5,650 bases of DNA from Thioalkalivibrio sp. (GCA_003553165.1 PUOZ01000317.1:1-5650); one strand, 5' to 3'. Counted from the first letter of the stretch, positions 1-4,488 are shown. Program-made: numbers and translations. The notes: generated by a model not told the origin, from the letters alone.

Positions 1-1
1 C

Positions 2-247
2 AATCTCGCCGCGATCGGCTACGTCGCGCTGTTCCCCTCGGTCCTCGCCTATGTCTTCTGGAACCGTGCCGTCGCCGAGATTGGACCGAACCGCACCGGC
101 CAGTACCTGCACCTGATGCCGGCCTTTGGTGCGGGCCTGGCGATTCTGCTGCTCGGAGAGCGGCTGCAGGGTTTCCACCTGGTCGGCGCAGTCATGATCG
201 CGGTCGGCATCGTCCTGGCCACCGTCACCAAGCGGAGAAACGGATGA
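2..247 (+). CDS. EamA/DMT-family transporter, C-terminal fragment (5' end outside window)
   Basis: This is the last 81 residues of an inner-membrane drug/metabolite transporter of the EamA (DMT) family, a family that exports or takes up small metabolites; the substrate cannot be read from this part. Two or three hydrophobic segments are visible: one over the first 20 or so residues (AIGYVALFPSVLAYVFW), one starting at LMPAFGAGLAILLLGE, and one at HLVGAVMIAVGIVLATV. The order of a Pro in LMP, a small-residue helix, then LLGERL and a final helix ending in a short basic tail (TKRRNG) is the classic end of the second EamA repeat. The reading frame is open to the left edge, so the gene starts upstream of the window. 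It ends in TGA at 245-247. The family call is firm; the substrate is unknown. Confidence 0.9.
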   Translation, partial: NLAAIGYVALFPSVLAYVFWNRAVAEIGPNRTGQYLHLMPAFGAGLAILLLGERLQGFHLVGAVMIAVGIVLATVTKRRNG

Positions 248-293
248 ACGACCGTGACCGTATCGGGGACTGAACCCGGACGGCGGCAGCAAC

Positions 294-314
294 GTCGGCC
301 GCGATTCGGCCGGC
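294..314. repeat. Hairpin behind the EamA gene (possible weak terminator)
   Basis: An 8-bp stem (294-301 with 307-314, one G-U pair) encloses the 5-base loop CGATT. It lies 47 bases after the EamA stop. There is no T-run behind it, so it is at best a weak intrinsic terminator or a 3'-end stabilising structure. The pairing is read directly; the role is inferred. Confidence 0.45.
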
Positions 315-327
315 CATTCATGGTGTT

Positions 328-346
328 CCGAATCCGACCGATTCGG
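328..346. repeat. Perfect 7-bp inverted repeat upstream of the pseudo-receiver gene
   Basis: CCGAATC (328-334) and GATTCGG (340-346) pair perfectly around CGACC. The repeat ends 7 bases before the candidate -35 box at 354, so it could be an operator as easily as an RNA hairpin. The right arm shares the octamer CGATTCGG with the preceding hairpin (302-309 and 339-346). Confidence 0.45.
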
Positions 347-353
347 TGCCCTG

Positions 354-382
354 TTGAACTGCGGTCCTTCCGAGACTAGTTT
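354..382 (+). promoter_or_regulatory. Candidate sigma70 promoter for the 418-798 gene
   Basis: TTGAAC at 354-359 and TAGTTT at 377-382 are separated by exactly 17 bases, and the segment is less GC-rich than its surroundings. Transcription would start near 389. That lies after the ATG at 385 but before the GTG at 418, which supports GTG as the true start. Both boxes are imperfect matches, so this is a plausible prediction only. Confidence 0.42.
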
Positions 383-417
383 GGATGCTCCAATGCCAGC
401 TGCAGGTCGATCGCACC

Positions 418-798
418 GTGTCTGAAACGCTGCTTTTTTCCATCATCGAATCCCCGGGCCACCCCAATCTCAGCGAACTCTACCAGCGCCGTGACATCCG
501 GGAAGTTCGCCTGTCGTCGATGCGCAAGGCGATCCAGGCACTGCAACGGCAACGACCCGACTATGTCGTGGCAGAGTTCTTCTACGGCTACGGGAACAAC
601 TACGCGGGAGCCAATCTGGGCAACCTCGACGTGTTCCTGGCCAGCCTGCAGAAATACGCACCCGAGGCGCGCGTGATCGTGATGGTGGACAAGGAGGATC
701 GGAAATACGTGAACCGCCTGGCCGAGCGCTACCCCGTGCACGCGGTGCTGGTACAACCCGTGGGTGCCGCGGACGTGGATGCGGCGCTCCTGACCTGA
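418..798 (+). CDS. Conserved-type hypothetical protein, putative degenerate CheY-like receiver
   Basis: This is a small soluble protein of 126 residues with no signal peptide or membrane segment; I do not recognise a named family. Its pattern of alternating strands and helices resembles a response-regulator receiver: strand LLFSIIES (5-12), helix 34-44, strand PDYVVAEFF (47-55), helix 70-79, strand ARVIVMVDK (84-92), helix 95-104, strand HAVLVQPV (108-115). Aligned by eye on the receiver pattern PDLVLLD...VKP, the phospho-acceptor Asp is Glu53 and the conserved Lys is Gln113. The loop FFYGYGNNYAGANLGN (54-69) is unusually long and Gly/Asn-rich. I chose GTG at 418 because an AGGT lies 10 bases upstream and a candidate promoter would start transcription after the alternative in-frame ATG at 385. 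The gene stands alone and converges on the barstar gene. The reading frame is likely real; the receiver fold is inference. Confidence 0.72.
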   Translation: MSETLLFSIIESPGHPNLSELYQRRDIREVRLSSMRKAIQALQRQRPDYVVAEFFYGYGNNYAGANLGNLDVFLASLQKYAPEARVIVMVDKEDRKYVNRLAERYPVHAVLVQPVGAADVDAALLT

Positions 799-848
799 GC
801 AGGACGCCGGGTTACGCGCCCCCCCGACAAACAGCCTCCCAGCGTGCC

Positions 849-1259
849 TCAGCCGACCAGCACACAGCCGCGCAGGCCGCTGCCGGGCGTTCCGGCCACG
901 CTGCGCAGGATGTCGAGGACGATGGCGGCGTCCTTCGGGGCGTGGGTCCGGAATGCCTCGAAGCCGGTGATCACGACCACGCGTTCGGGGGCACTGCGAT
1001 CTTCGGGACCGTACAGGGCCTCCTCCAGCGCGTCCCAGTTGAAGCCGAACCAGTCCCCGAGTTCCAATGCGCGGTGCAGCACATCCAGCAGGCCGGCCTT
1101 GTCCGATACCCCTGCGAGGTCCACCCTGCGGGGGTCGATGCCCTGTTCACACAAGGCGTCCAGCACCCAGTCCGGGTCGGTGTCCCCGGGCAGTTCCAGC
1201 AACGGGGCCGGCCCCGACAGCCAGTCGCGCACTACGGTCGGATCGGCGGCGGATGCCAT
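849..1259 (-). CDS. Barstar-family ribonuclease inhibitor
   Basis: This is a cytoplasmic inhibitor expected to bind and block the ribonuclease encoded just upstream. The barstar signature is clear at residues 69-82: DWFGFNWDALEEAL. It matches the YYGENLDALWDAL segment of Bacillus barstar, with Asp76 at the position of barnase-binding Asp35. Barstar Trp38 and Asp39 correspond to Glu79 and Glu80 here. The C-terminal strand GLRGCVLVG fits the last barstar strand. At 136 residues it is longer than the 89-residue Bacillus protein, because some 45 residues precede the core. Its ATG (1259-1257) overlaps the ribonuclease TGA by one base (TGATG), and a strong GGAGG (1272-1268) sits 8 bases upstream inside the ribonuclease gene. 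Both point to coupled translation, so toxin and inhibitor are made together. The family call is firm; the partner is inferred from position. Confidence 0.9.
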   Translation of the reverse strand: MASAADPTVVRDWLSGPAPLLELPGDTDPDWVLDALCEQGIDPRRVDLAGVSDKAGLLDVLHRALELGDWFGFNWDALEEALYGPEDRSAPERVVVITGFEAFRTHAPKDAAIVLDILRSVAGTPGSGLRGCVLVG

Positions 1260-1699
1260 CAGCGGATCCTCCGGAAACTTCGGTAGTGGTCGTGCGTGTA
1301 GTAGACCTCGCCGTCGGCCCCGATCACCAGCCGTTGCGGGCCGGCATGGGAGATGCCCGGCGTGCGCACCACGTATTCCCGGTAGTGTCCCCGTGAACGC
1401 GCGGGCAGCAGACCCTCGCGATTCTGGAAGATCCCGCCGTCGTTGCGGTGCGGATCGCTCTCCCCGGCCGCGATCCTGGCCAACTCCGGCGCCAGATCCA
1501 CATCCCCCCGCCAGGCGACCTGGCCGTCGAGATCGCGCACCTCCACGCCGCGCACGACGAGGTCGTCGTTGCTGGTGTCGATCTCCTCGAGCGCGGGCGG
1601 GGGCTGCCCGGGACCGAGCCAGGAATCCGACCCGGGAAAGAGCAGGGTCAGCGCCGCGACGGCGAGCACCAGTACCAGGATGACGATACGCAGATTCAT
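1259..1699 (-). CDS. Barnase/RNase Sa-type (RNase N1/T1 family) ribonuclease, secreted or membrane-anchored
   Basis: This is a guanyl-type ribonuclease of the microbial N1/T1 family, predicted to cut single-stranded RNA outside the cytoplasm. Of 146 residues, 1-21 form a hydrophobic signal peptide or anchor (NLR, then IVILVLVLAVAALTLLF). A Pro-rich linker follows (29-36), and the catalytic core lies in the last 60 residues. IFQNREGLLP (90-99), HYREYVVRTPG (105-115) and YYTHDHYRSF (133-142) match the conserved blocks of RNase Sa and barnase. Predicted catalytic residues are Glu108 (base), Arg123 and His138 (acid). A second conserved active-site Arg is not present: the aligned positions are His118 and Ala119. 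No lipobox Cys is seen. The ATG at 1699 is preferred over an in-frame TTG at 1717 because GGGAGA lies just upstream and the signal sequence starts there. The gap from the arfB stop is 23 bases, so co-transcription is likely. Confidence 0.88.
   Translation of the reverse strand: MNLRIVILVLVLAVAALTLLFPGSDSWLGPGQPPPALEEIDTSNDDLVVRGVEVRDLDGQVAWRGDVDLAPELARIAAGESDPHRNDGGIFQNREGLLPARSRGHYREYVVRTPGISHAGPQRLVIGADGEVYYTHDHYRSFRRIR
1268..1272 (-). promoter_or_regulatory. Shine-Dalgarno site of the barstar gene inside the ribonuclease gene
   Basis: Read on the minus strand, GGAGG lies 8 bases before the barstar ATG and overlaps the codons for the last Arg residues of the ribonuclease. It fixes the barstar start at the TGATG overlap. 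It also allows ribosomes finishing the ribonuclease to restart at once on the inhibitor. Confidence 0.75.
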
Positions 1700-1722
1700 G
1701 GTGTCTTTTTCTCCCAAGGGGG

Positions 1723-2151
1723 TCAGGTATCTTCCGGCTGCCGCATCCTGCCGCGACCACGCTTGCGTTCACCCAACTGTTTCTTGCTGGTCAGTCGCCG
1801 TTCGCGCGAGGCCCGGGTGGGGCGCGTGGCGATGCGCCTGGCGGGTGGCTCGCTGGCCTCGCGCAGCAGTTCCACGAGCCGCGCGATCGCGTCCTCGCGA
1901 TTGCGCTCCTGGCTGCGAAAACGCTGCGCATGGATGATCAGGATACCCTCGCGCGAGATGCGCCTGCGGGCAAGCCGCTGCAGACGCTCGCGCACGCCGG
2001 GCTTCAAGGCCTCTGTGGCGTTCAGATCGAAGCGCAGTTCCACCGCGCTGTCGGTCTTGTTCACATGCTGTCCGCCGGGGCCGCCAGCGCGCTTGTAGCG
2101 GAACTCCAGGTCTTCCTCGGGCAATCGAAGTCCCGGACCGATCTCGATCAT
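1723..2151 (-). CDS. arfB: Alternative ribosome-rescue factor ArfB (YaeJ), peptidyl-tRNA hydrolase
   Basis: ArfB enters the A site of ribosomes stalled on mRNAs that lack a stop codon and hydrolyses the peptidyl-tRNA, freeing the ribosome without tmRNA. The 142 residues match the E. coli protein (140) nearly end to end. The catalytic GGQ is at 26-28 within GPGGQHVNKT, followed by VELRFDLNATEAL. QRFRSQERNREDAIARLVEL corresponds to the YRSQELNREAALARLV region of YaeJ. The basic tail, TRPTRASRERRLTSKKQ onward, is the part that lies in the empty mRNA channel. The short length and basic tail separate it from the full-length release factors RF1 and RF2. The ATG at 2151 has GGAGGT five bases upstream (2162-2157). 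It is the first gene of the minus-strand cluster with the ribonuclease and barstar genes. Confidence 0.95.
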   Translation of the reverse strand: MIEIGPGLRLPEEDLEFRYKRAGGPGGQHVNKTDSAVELRFDLNATEALKPGVRERLQRLARRRISREGILIIHAQRFRSQERNREDAIARLVELLREASEPPARRIATRPTRASRERRLTSKKQLGERKRGRGRMRQPEDT

Positions 2152-2164
2152 CGCAGACCTCCGA

Positions 2165-2184
2165 TCGGGCCACAGCGGCCCCGA
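2165..2184 (-). promoter_or_regulatory. Hairpin directly upstream of the arfB ribosome-binding site
   Basis: In the arfB leader a stem forms between 2184-2177 and 2171-2165: seven pairs with one bulged G around the loop GCTGT. It ends two bases before the GGAGGT of arfB. Such placement could affect ribosome access or mark an mRNA-processing site. The pairing is read directly; a regulatory role is only inferred. Confidence 0.35.
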
Positions 2185-2202
2185 TGGCGAGCCGCCGCAG
2201 CT

Positions 2203-2225
2203 CGGAATTCCGCAGTCCGAGCGGA
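2203..2225. repeat. Paired short palindromes in the arfB/kinase divergent gap
   Basis: The perfect 10-bp palindrome CGGAATTCCG (2203-2212) is followed by TCCG-AG-CGGA (2216-2225). They lie between the arfB start and the candidate kinase promoter, where a repressor or activator of either gene could bind. Short palindromes are common in GC-rich DNA, so the confidence is low. Confidence 0.3.
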
Positions 2226-2232
2226 TTCCGGT

Positions 2233-2261
2233 TTGTTGTCAGGCCCACAAATCACTAGGCT
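2233..2261 (+). promoter_or_regulatory. Candidate sigma70 promoter for the kinase-MOSC pair
   Basis: TTGTTG (2233-2238) and TAGGCT (2256-2261) are 17 bases apart, in the most AT-rich stretch of the gap (CACAAATCACTAGG). The -10 box keeps only the key TA...T positions. The transcript would begin near 2268 and carry a leader of about 170 bases. No better promoter is visible closer to the kinase gene. Confidence 0.38.
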
Positions 2262-2272
2262 ATGCGCTTCCC

Positions 2273-2389
2273 GCCACCGGAGTCCGGGGTGGCAGACACC
2301 GGGGGTTCGGGCCTTCCCGGACCGCGTCGACCCCGCGCCGCGCAAGGCCCCGCGGGGCGCAGCGCAACCCATACCGCGACGCTTTCGCG
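2273..2389 (+). promoter_or_regulatory. GC-rich structured 5' leader of the kinase gene
   Basis: Three stem-loops can be drawn before the ribosome-binding site. The first is 2273-2293: GCCA and CCGG pair with CCGG and TGGC around AGT, with a GG bulge. The second is the 12-base palindrome GCCCCGCGGGGC at 2347-2358. The third is CGCGA-CGCTT-TCGCG at 2375-2389. None is followed by a T-run, and I could not match the set to a known riboswitch. No convincing leader peptide with its own ribosome-binding site is present. It may simply be a stable leader. Confidence 0.3.
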
Positions 2390-2439
2390 CCGCACTCGCC
2401 CATCGTGCGATTCCGTCCAGCAACCAACGAGGAGTTTCC

Positions 2440-3372
2440 ATGTCCGCCCTGATCTGCGGTTCCATCGCCTTCGACACCATCATGGTCTTTCCCGATCGCT
2501 TCAAGAACCACATCCTGCCGGACAAGGTGCATATCCTCAATGTCTCCTTCCTGGTCCCCGAGATGCGCCGGGAGTTTGGCGGCTGCGCGGGCAACATCGC
2601 CTACAATCTCAAGCTGCTGGGTGGGGAACCGGTGCCGATGGCCACCGTGGGCTCCGATTTCGGCATCTACGCCGAATGGCTGGAGCAGCAGGGTGTCGAC
2701 TGCAGGCACATCCGCACCGTGGACGGCAGCTTTACCGGGCAGGCCTTCATCACCACGGACCAGGACGACAACCAGATCACCGCGTTCCATCCCGGGGCGA
2801 TGAGCTTTTCGCACTACAACCGGGTCCAGGAGGCATCCGGCATCCGCGTCGGCATCGTCTCGCCCGACGGGCGCGACGGGATGATCCAGCACGCCGAACA
2901 GTTCGCGGAGGCGGGCATTCCCTTCATCTTCGATGTCGGCCAGGGCCTGCCGATGTTCGGCGGCGAGGACCTGACGCGTTTCCTGGACCAGGCCACCCAC
3001 GCGGCGTTCAACGATTACGAGGCACAACTGACCGCCGAGCGCACCGGCCTGAGCCTGGAACAGATGGCCGAGCGGGTCGAGGCGCTGATCGTGACCCGGG
3101 GCGGCGAGGGTTCGCACATCCACACCGGCGGCCGACGCGTCGAGATTCCGGCGGTCACCCCGACGGCCGTGGTCGATCCGACCGGCTGCGGCGATGCCTA
3201 CCGGGCGGGGCTGCTGTTCGGCATCGAACGGAGCATGGACTGGGAGACCACCGGCCGCATCGCCTCGCTGCTGGGCGCGCTCAAGATCGCCCATCCGGGC
3301 ACCCAGAACCACACATTCACCGCGGACGAGTTCGCCGAACGCTTCCAGGAAATCTTCGGCTACCGCTTCTGA
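2440..3372 (+). CDS. PfkB-family sugar/nucleoside kinase, adenosine-kinase-like (AdoK type)
   Basis: This is a cytoplasmic ribokinase-fold kinase of 310 residues that most likely phosphorylates adenosine to AMP with ATP. The N-terminus (GSIAFDTIMVFPDRF) and NVSFLVPEMRREFGGCAGN resemble mycobacterial AdoK in order and spacing. Landmarks are the substrate-site GGCAGN (47-52), the PfkB NxxE motif as NDYE (191-194), VTRGGEGS (218-225), and the anion-hole/catalytic signature DPTGCGDAYRAG (246-257) with Asp252 as predicted base. The length is normal for the family. The ATG at 2440 has GAGGAG five bases upstream. The frame stays open far upstream, but that stretch has no matching ribosome-binding site and no family similarity. 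The TGA overlaps the ATG of the MOSC gene. Purine salvage, or removal of adenosine from the S-adenosylhomocysteine cycle, is the expected role. Another nucleoside or sugar substrate is possible. Confidence 0.88.
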   Translation: MSALICGSIAFDTIMVFPDRFKNHILPDKVHILNVSFLVPEMRREFGGCAGNIAYNLKLLGGEPVPMATVGSDFGIYAEWLEQQGVDCRHIRTVDGSFTGQAFITTDQDDNQITAFHPGAMSFSHYNRVQEASGIRVGIVSPDGRDGMIQHAEQFAEAGIPFIFDVGQGLPMFGGEDLTRFLDQATHAAFNDYEAQLTAERTGLSLEQMAERVEALIVTRGGEGSHIHTGGRRVEIPAVTPTAVVDPTGCGDAYRAGLLFGIERSMDWETTGRIASLLGALKIAHPGTQNHTFTADEFAERFQEIFGYRF

Positions 3373-3884
3373 TGCGCTGGCGATCCCTGTTGCCGCCGTG
3401 GCGCCGGTCTGCGCCCGTGCCAAGACTGACCGCGATCTTCATGAGTCCGCGCGCCGGCGCGCCGATGCAGTCGTTGCGCACGGCGGATGCCGCAACGGGT
3501 CAGGGCCTTGTCGGTGACCGCTACCACGCGGGCTCCGGCCACTGGCACCCGGTCGAGAGCTGCCAGGTCACGCTGATCTCGGCAGACGACCTGGAACGCG
3601 CGCGCCGGCGTCTGCCGGTGGCCCTGGACCACGGCGAGCATCGCCGCAACCTGGTGATCTCGGGAATGCGCACCAGGGCCCTGGAGGGTCGCCGCTTCCG
3701 TATTGGCGCCGCGCGGTTCGAATACTGGAAGCCCCGGCCACCCTGCGGCTACATCAACCAGGTCACCGGCGAAAACATGGCCAAGGCCTTGGGACGCAAC
3801 AGCGGCGTATGCCTGCTGGTGCTGGAAGGCGGACGCCTGGAGGTCGGGGACGCAGTCATCCTCGAGCCGCCGGAGACCGCCTGA
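3372..3884 (+). CDS. MOSC-domain protein
   Basis: MOSC domains occur at the C-terminus of molybdenum-cofactor sulfurase and in stand-alone proteins such as YiiM. They are linked to handling of sulfur for, or use of, the molybdenum cofactor. This 170-residue protein is a stand-alone member. LTAIFMSPRAGAPM (19-32) begins the beta-barrel, GLVGDRYHAGSG (45-56) is the typical GxxGDR block, HRRNLVISG (90-98) fits the RxNL block, and KPRPPCGY (120-127) carries the conserved Cys125. SGVCLLVLEGGRLEVGD (144-160) closes the domain. The first 17 residues are rich in Arg, Trp and Pro and lie before the domain. The ATG overlaps the kinase stop as TGATG with no strong ribosome-binding site of its own, so translation is probably coupled to the kinase. 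The exact substrate is unknown. Confidence 0.88.
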   Translation: MRWRSLLPPWRRSAPVPRLTAIFMSPRAGAPMQSLRTADAATGQGLVGDRYHAGSGHWHPVESCQVTLISADDLERARRRLPVALDHGEHRRNLVISGMRTRALEGRRFRIGAARFEYWKPRPPCGYINQVTGENMAKALGRNSGVCLLVLEGGRLEVGDAVILEPPETA

Positions 3885-3919
3885 GCGGCCCTGCCGGAGC
3901 TACGGTTTGGAACGATCGC

Positions 3920-4345
3920 TCAGCAATCCCCGATCCGCCGGCCCTCGAGCTGGATACGCATTTGCATCGGCCCCATGGGCGTGGTCATCCGCGCATCCAT
4001 AATTCCCTCGGCACGATCCCCCAGGAAACGCATTTCCGCGTCCATGGCCATGTCCATGCCGTCCTCATGCCGGCAGGTCATGCTGTAGGTCATGCGATCG
4101 GCGCTGATGACCTTGTCGGTGATCTCGCATGACTCTTCTTCGAGATCAAGATCGAAGACCAGCCCATCGAGATCCTCGCTGGTCACGCACTCCCTGTTGG
4201 AGTCGCGTTGCTCGGGCATCGGAGTACCCGGGAAAGTGGTGATCGAGCTCATTTCCCACTCGCCCGGCTGGATGTTCGGTTCGGTGGCGATGGCGGTCAG
4301 GGGGATGGCAAAAAGGGTCGCGATGGCAAAGCTGCGAAGGGACAT
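3920..4345 (-). CDS. DUF3617-type secreted protein, Met-rich
   Basis: This is a periplasmic or secreted protein of unknown function that looks like the DUF3617 family. Residues 1-20 form a typical signal peptide (MSLRSF, then AIATLFAIPLTAIA), with likely cleavage near residue 20. The mature start, NIQPGEWEMSSIT (24-36), is the family's PGxWE opening, followed by a Cys block RECVTSEDL (51-59). Four cysteines (53, 73, 91 and 141, the last residue) could form two disulfides. Methionine is abundant, especially in MDMAMDAEM (97-105) and MTTPMGPMQM (120-129). The ATG at 4345 was chosen because GAGGA lies 8 bases upstream (4358-4354) and the signal peptide starts there; the longer upstream frame adds 40 residues without a signal sequence. 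It is a single gene, convergent with the MOSC gene and divergent from the esterase gene. Confidence 0.82.
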   Translation of the reverse strand: MSLRSFAIATLFAIPLTAIATEPNIQPGEWEMSSITTFPGTPMPEQRDSNRECVTSEDLDGLVFDLDLEEESCEITDKVISADRMTYSMTCRHEDGMDMAMDAEMRFLGDRAEGIMDARMTTPMGPMQMRIQLEGRRIGDC

Positions 4346-4391
4346 GCTGTGATTCCTCTGGCGGTTGTTTTCAGGCGGCGAAGCGGGGCGG

Positions 4392-4405
4392 CCCGCCTCG
4401 GCGGG
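4392..4405. repeat. GC-rich palindrome upstream of the DUF3617 gene
   Basis: CCCGCC (4392-4397) and GGCGGG (4400-4405) form a perfect inverted repeat with a two-base centre. It lies 47 bases before the DUF3617 start. It could be an operator or a hairpin in that gene's leader; nothing in the sequence decides between these. Confidence 0.35.
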
Positions 4406-4430
4406 GTCCGCTGTCCTTGCCGCACAATCG

Positions 4431-4463
4431 GCGTAAGGCACGCAACCTGCCATGCCTTTACGC
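4431..4463. promoter_or_regulatory. Long inverted repeat in the DUF3617/esterase divergent gap (candidate operator)
   Basis: GCGTAAGGCA (4431-4440) is mirrored by TGCCTTTACGC (4453-4463): ten pairs with one extra T, around a 12-base centre. It sits about midway between two divergent genes and just upstream of a candidate extended -10 for the esterase. On the minus strand TTGACC (4472-4467) abuts it. It fits a dimeric regulator site that could act on both genes. The repeat is directly visible; its use is inferred. Confidence 0.45.
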
Positions 4464-4479
4464 AAGGGTCAATGCCGGA

Positions 4480-4488
4480 TGCTACGCT
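4480..4488 (+). promoter_or_regulatory. Candidate extended -10 element for the esterase gene
   Basis: TGCTACGCT fits the extended -10 form TGnTAnnnT, with TACGCT at 4483-4488. No good -35 box lies at the usual distance; TTTACG (4457-4462) is 20 bases away and inside the inverted repeat. Transcription would start near 4495, leaving a leader of about 70 bases. Confidence 0.28.

Noticed and set aside
244..273. Tiny ORF (9 codons) overlapping the EamA stop as ATGA
   Set aside because: It is too short, has no ribosome-binding site signal and no recognisable peptide.
799..848. Terminator between the pseudo-receiver and barstar genes
   Set aside because: Only a 4-bp CGGG/CCCG pairing next to a run of seven C; no T-run on either strand.
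844..1683. Long plus-strand open frame (279 residues) opposite the barstar and RNase genes
   Set aside because: Its translation is low-complexity Arg/Pro/Ser with no family pattern, and both minus-strand genes under it have clear motifs. It is a by-product of GC-rich codon use.
2347..2410. Possible S-adenosylhomocysteine riboswitch before the kinase gene
   Set aside because: Some GCGC and GCAACCC pieces recall it, but the conserved GAGGAGCGCUGC core and the matching 3' partner are not present.
1930..2439. In-frame upstream extension of the kinase gene to a start at 1930
   Set aside because: It would overlap arfB on the other strand and cross the divergent gap. The ATG at 2440 has GAGGAG at ideal spacing, and family similarity starts there.
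2262..3371. Upstream extension of the MOSC frame through the kinase gene
   Set aside because: The frame is open only because of GC bias; the MOSC domain begins about 19 residues after the ATG at 3372, and the TGATG overlap is a standard coupled start.
2260..3423. 387-residue minus-strand frame opposite the kinase gene
   Set aside because: It is antisense to a well-supported PfkB kinase, has an Ala/Gly/Arg-rich composition and lacks a ribosome-binding site. The plus-strand kinase motifs are decisive.
3885..3919. Terminator between the MOSC and DUF3617 genes
   Set aside because: The best stem is CCGC-CTGA-GCGG (4 bp), straddling the MOSC stop. It is too weak to call.
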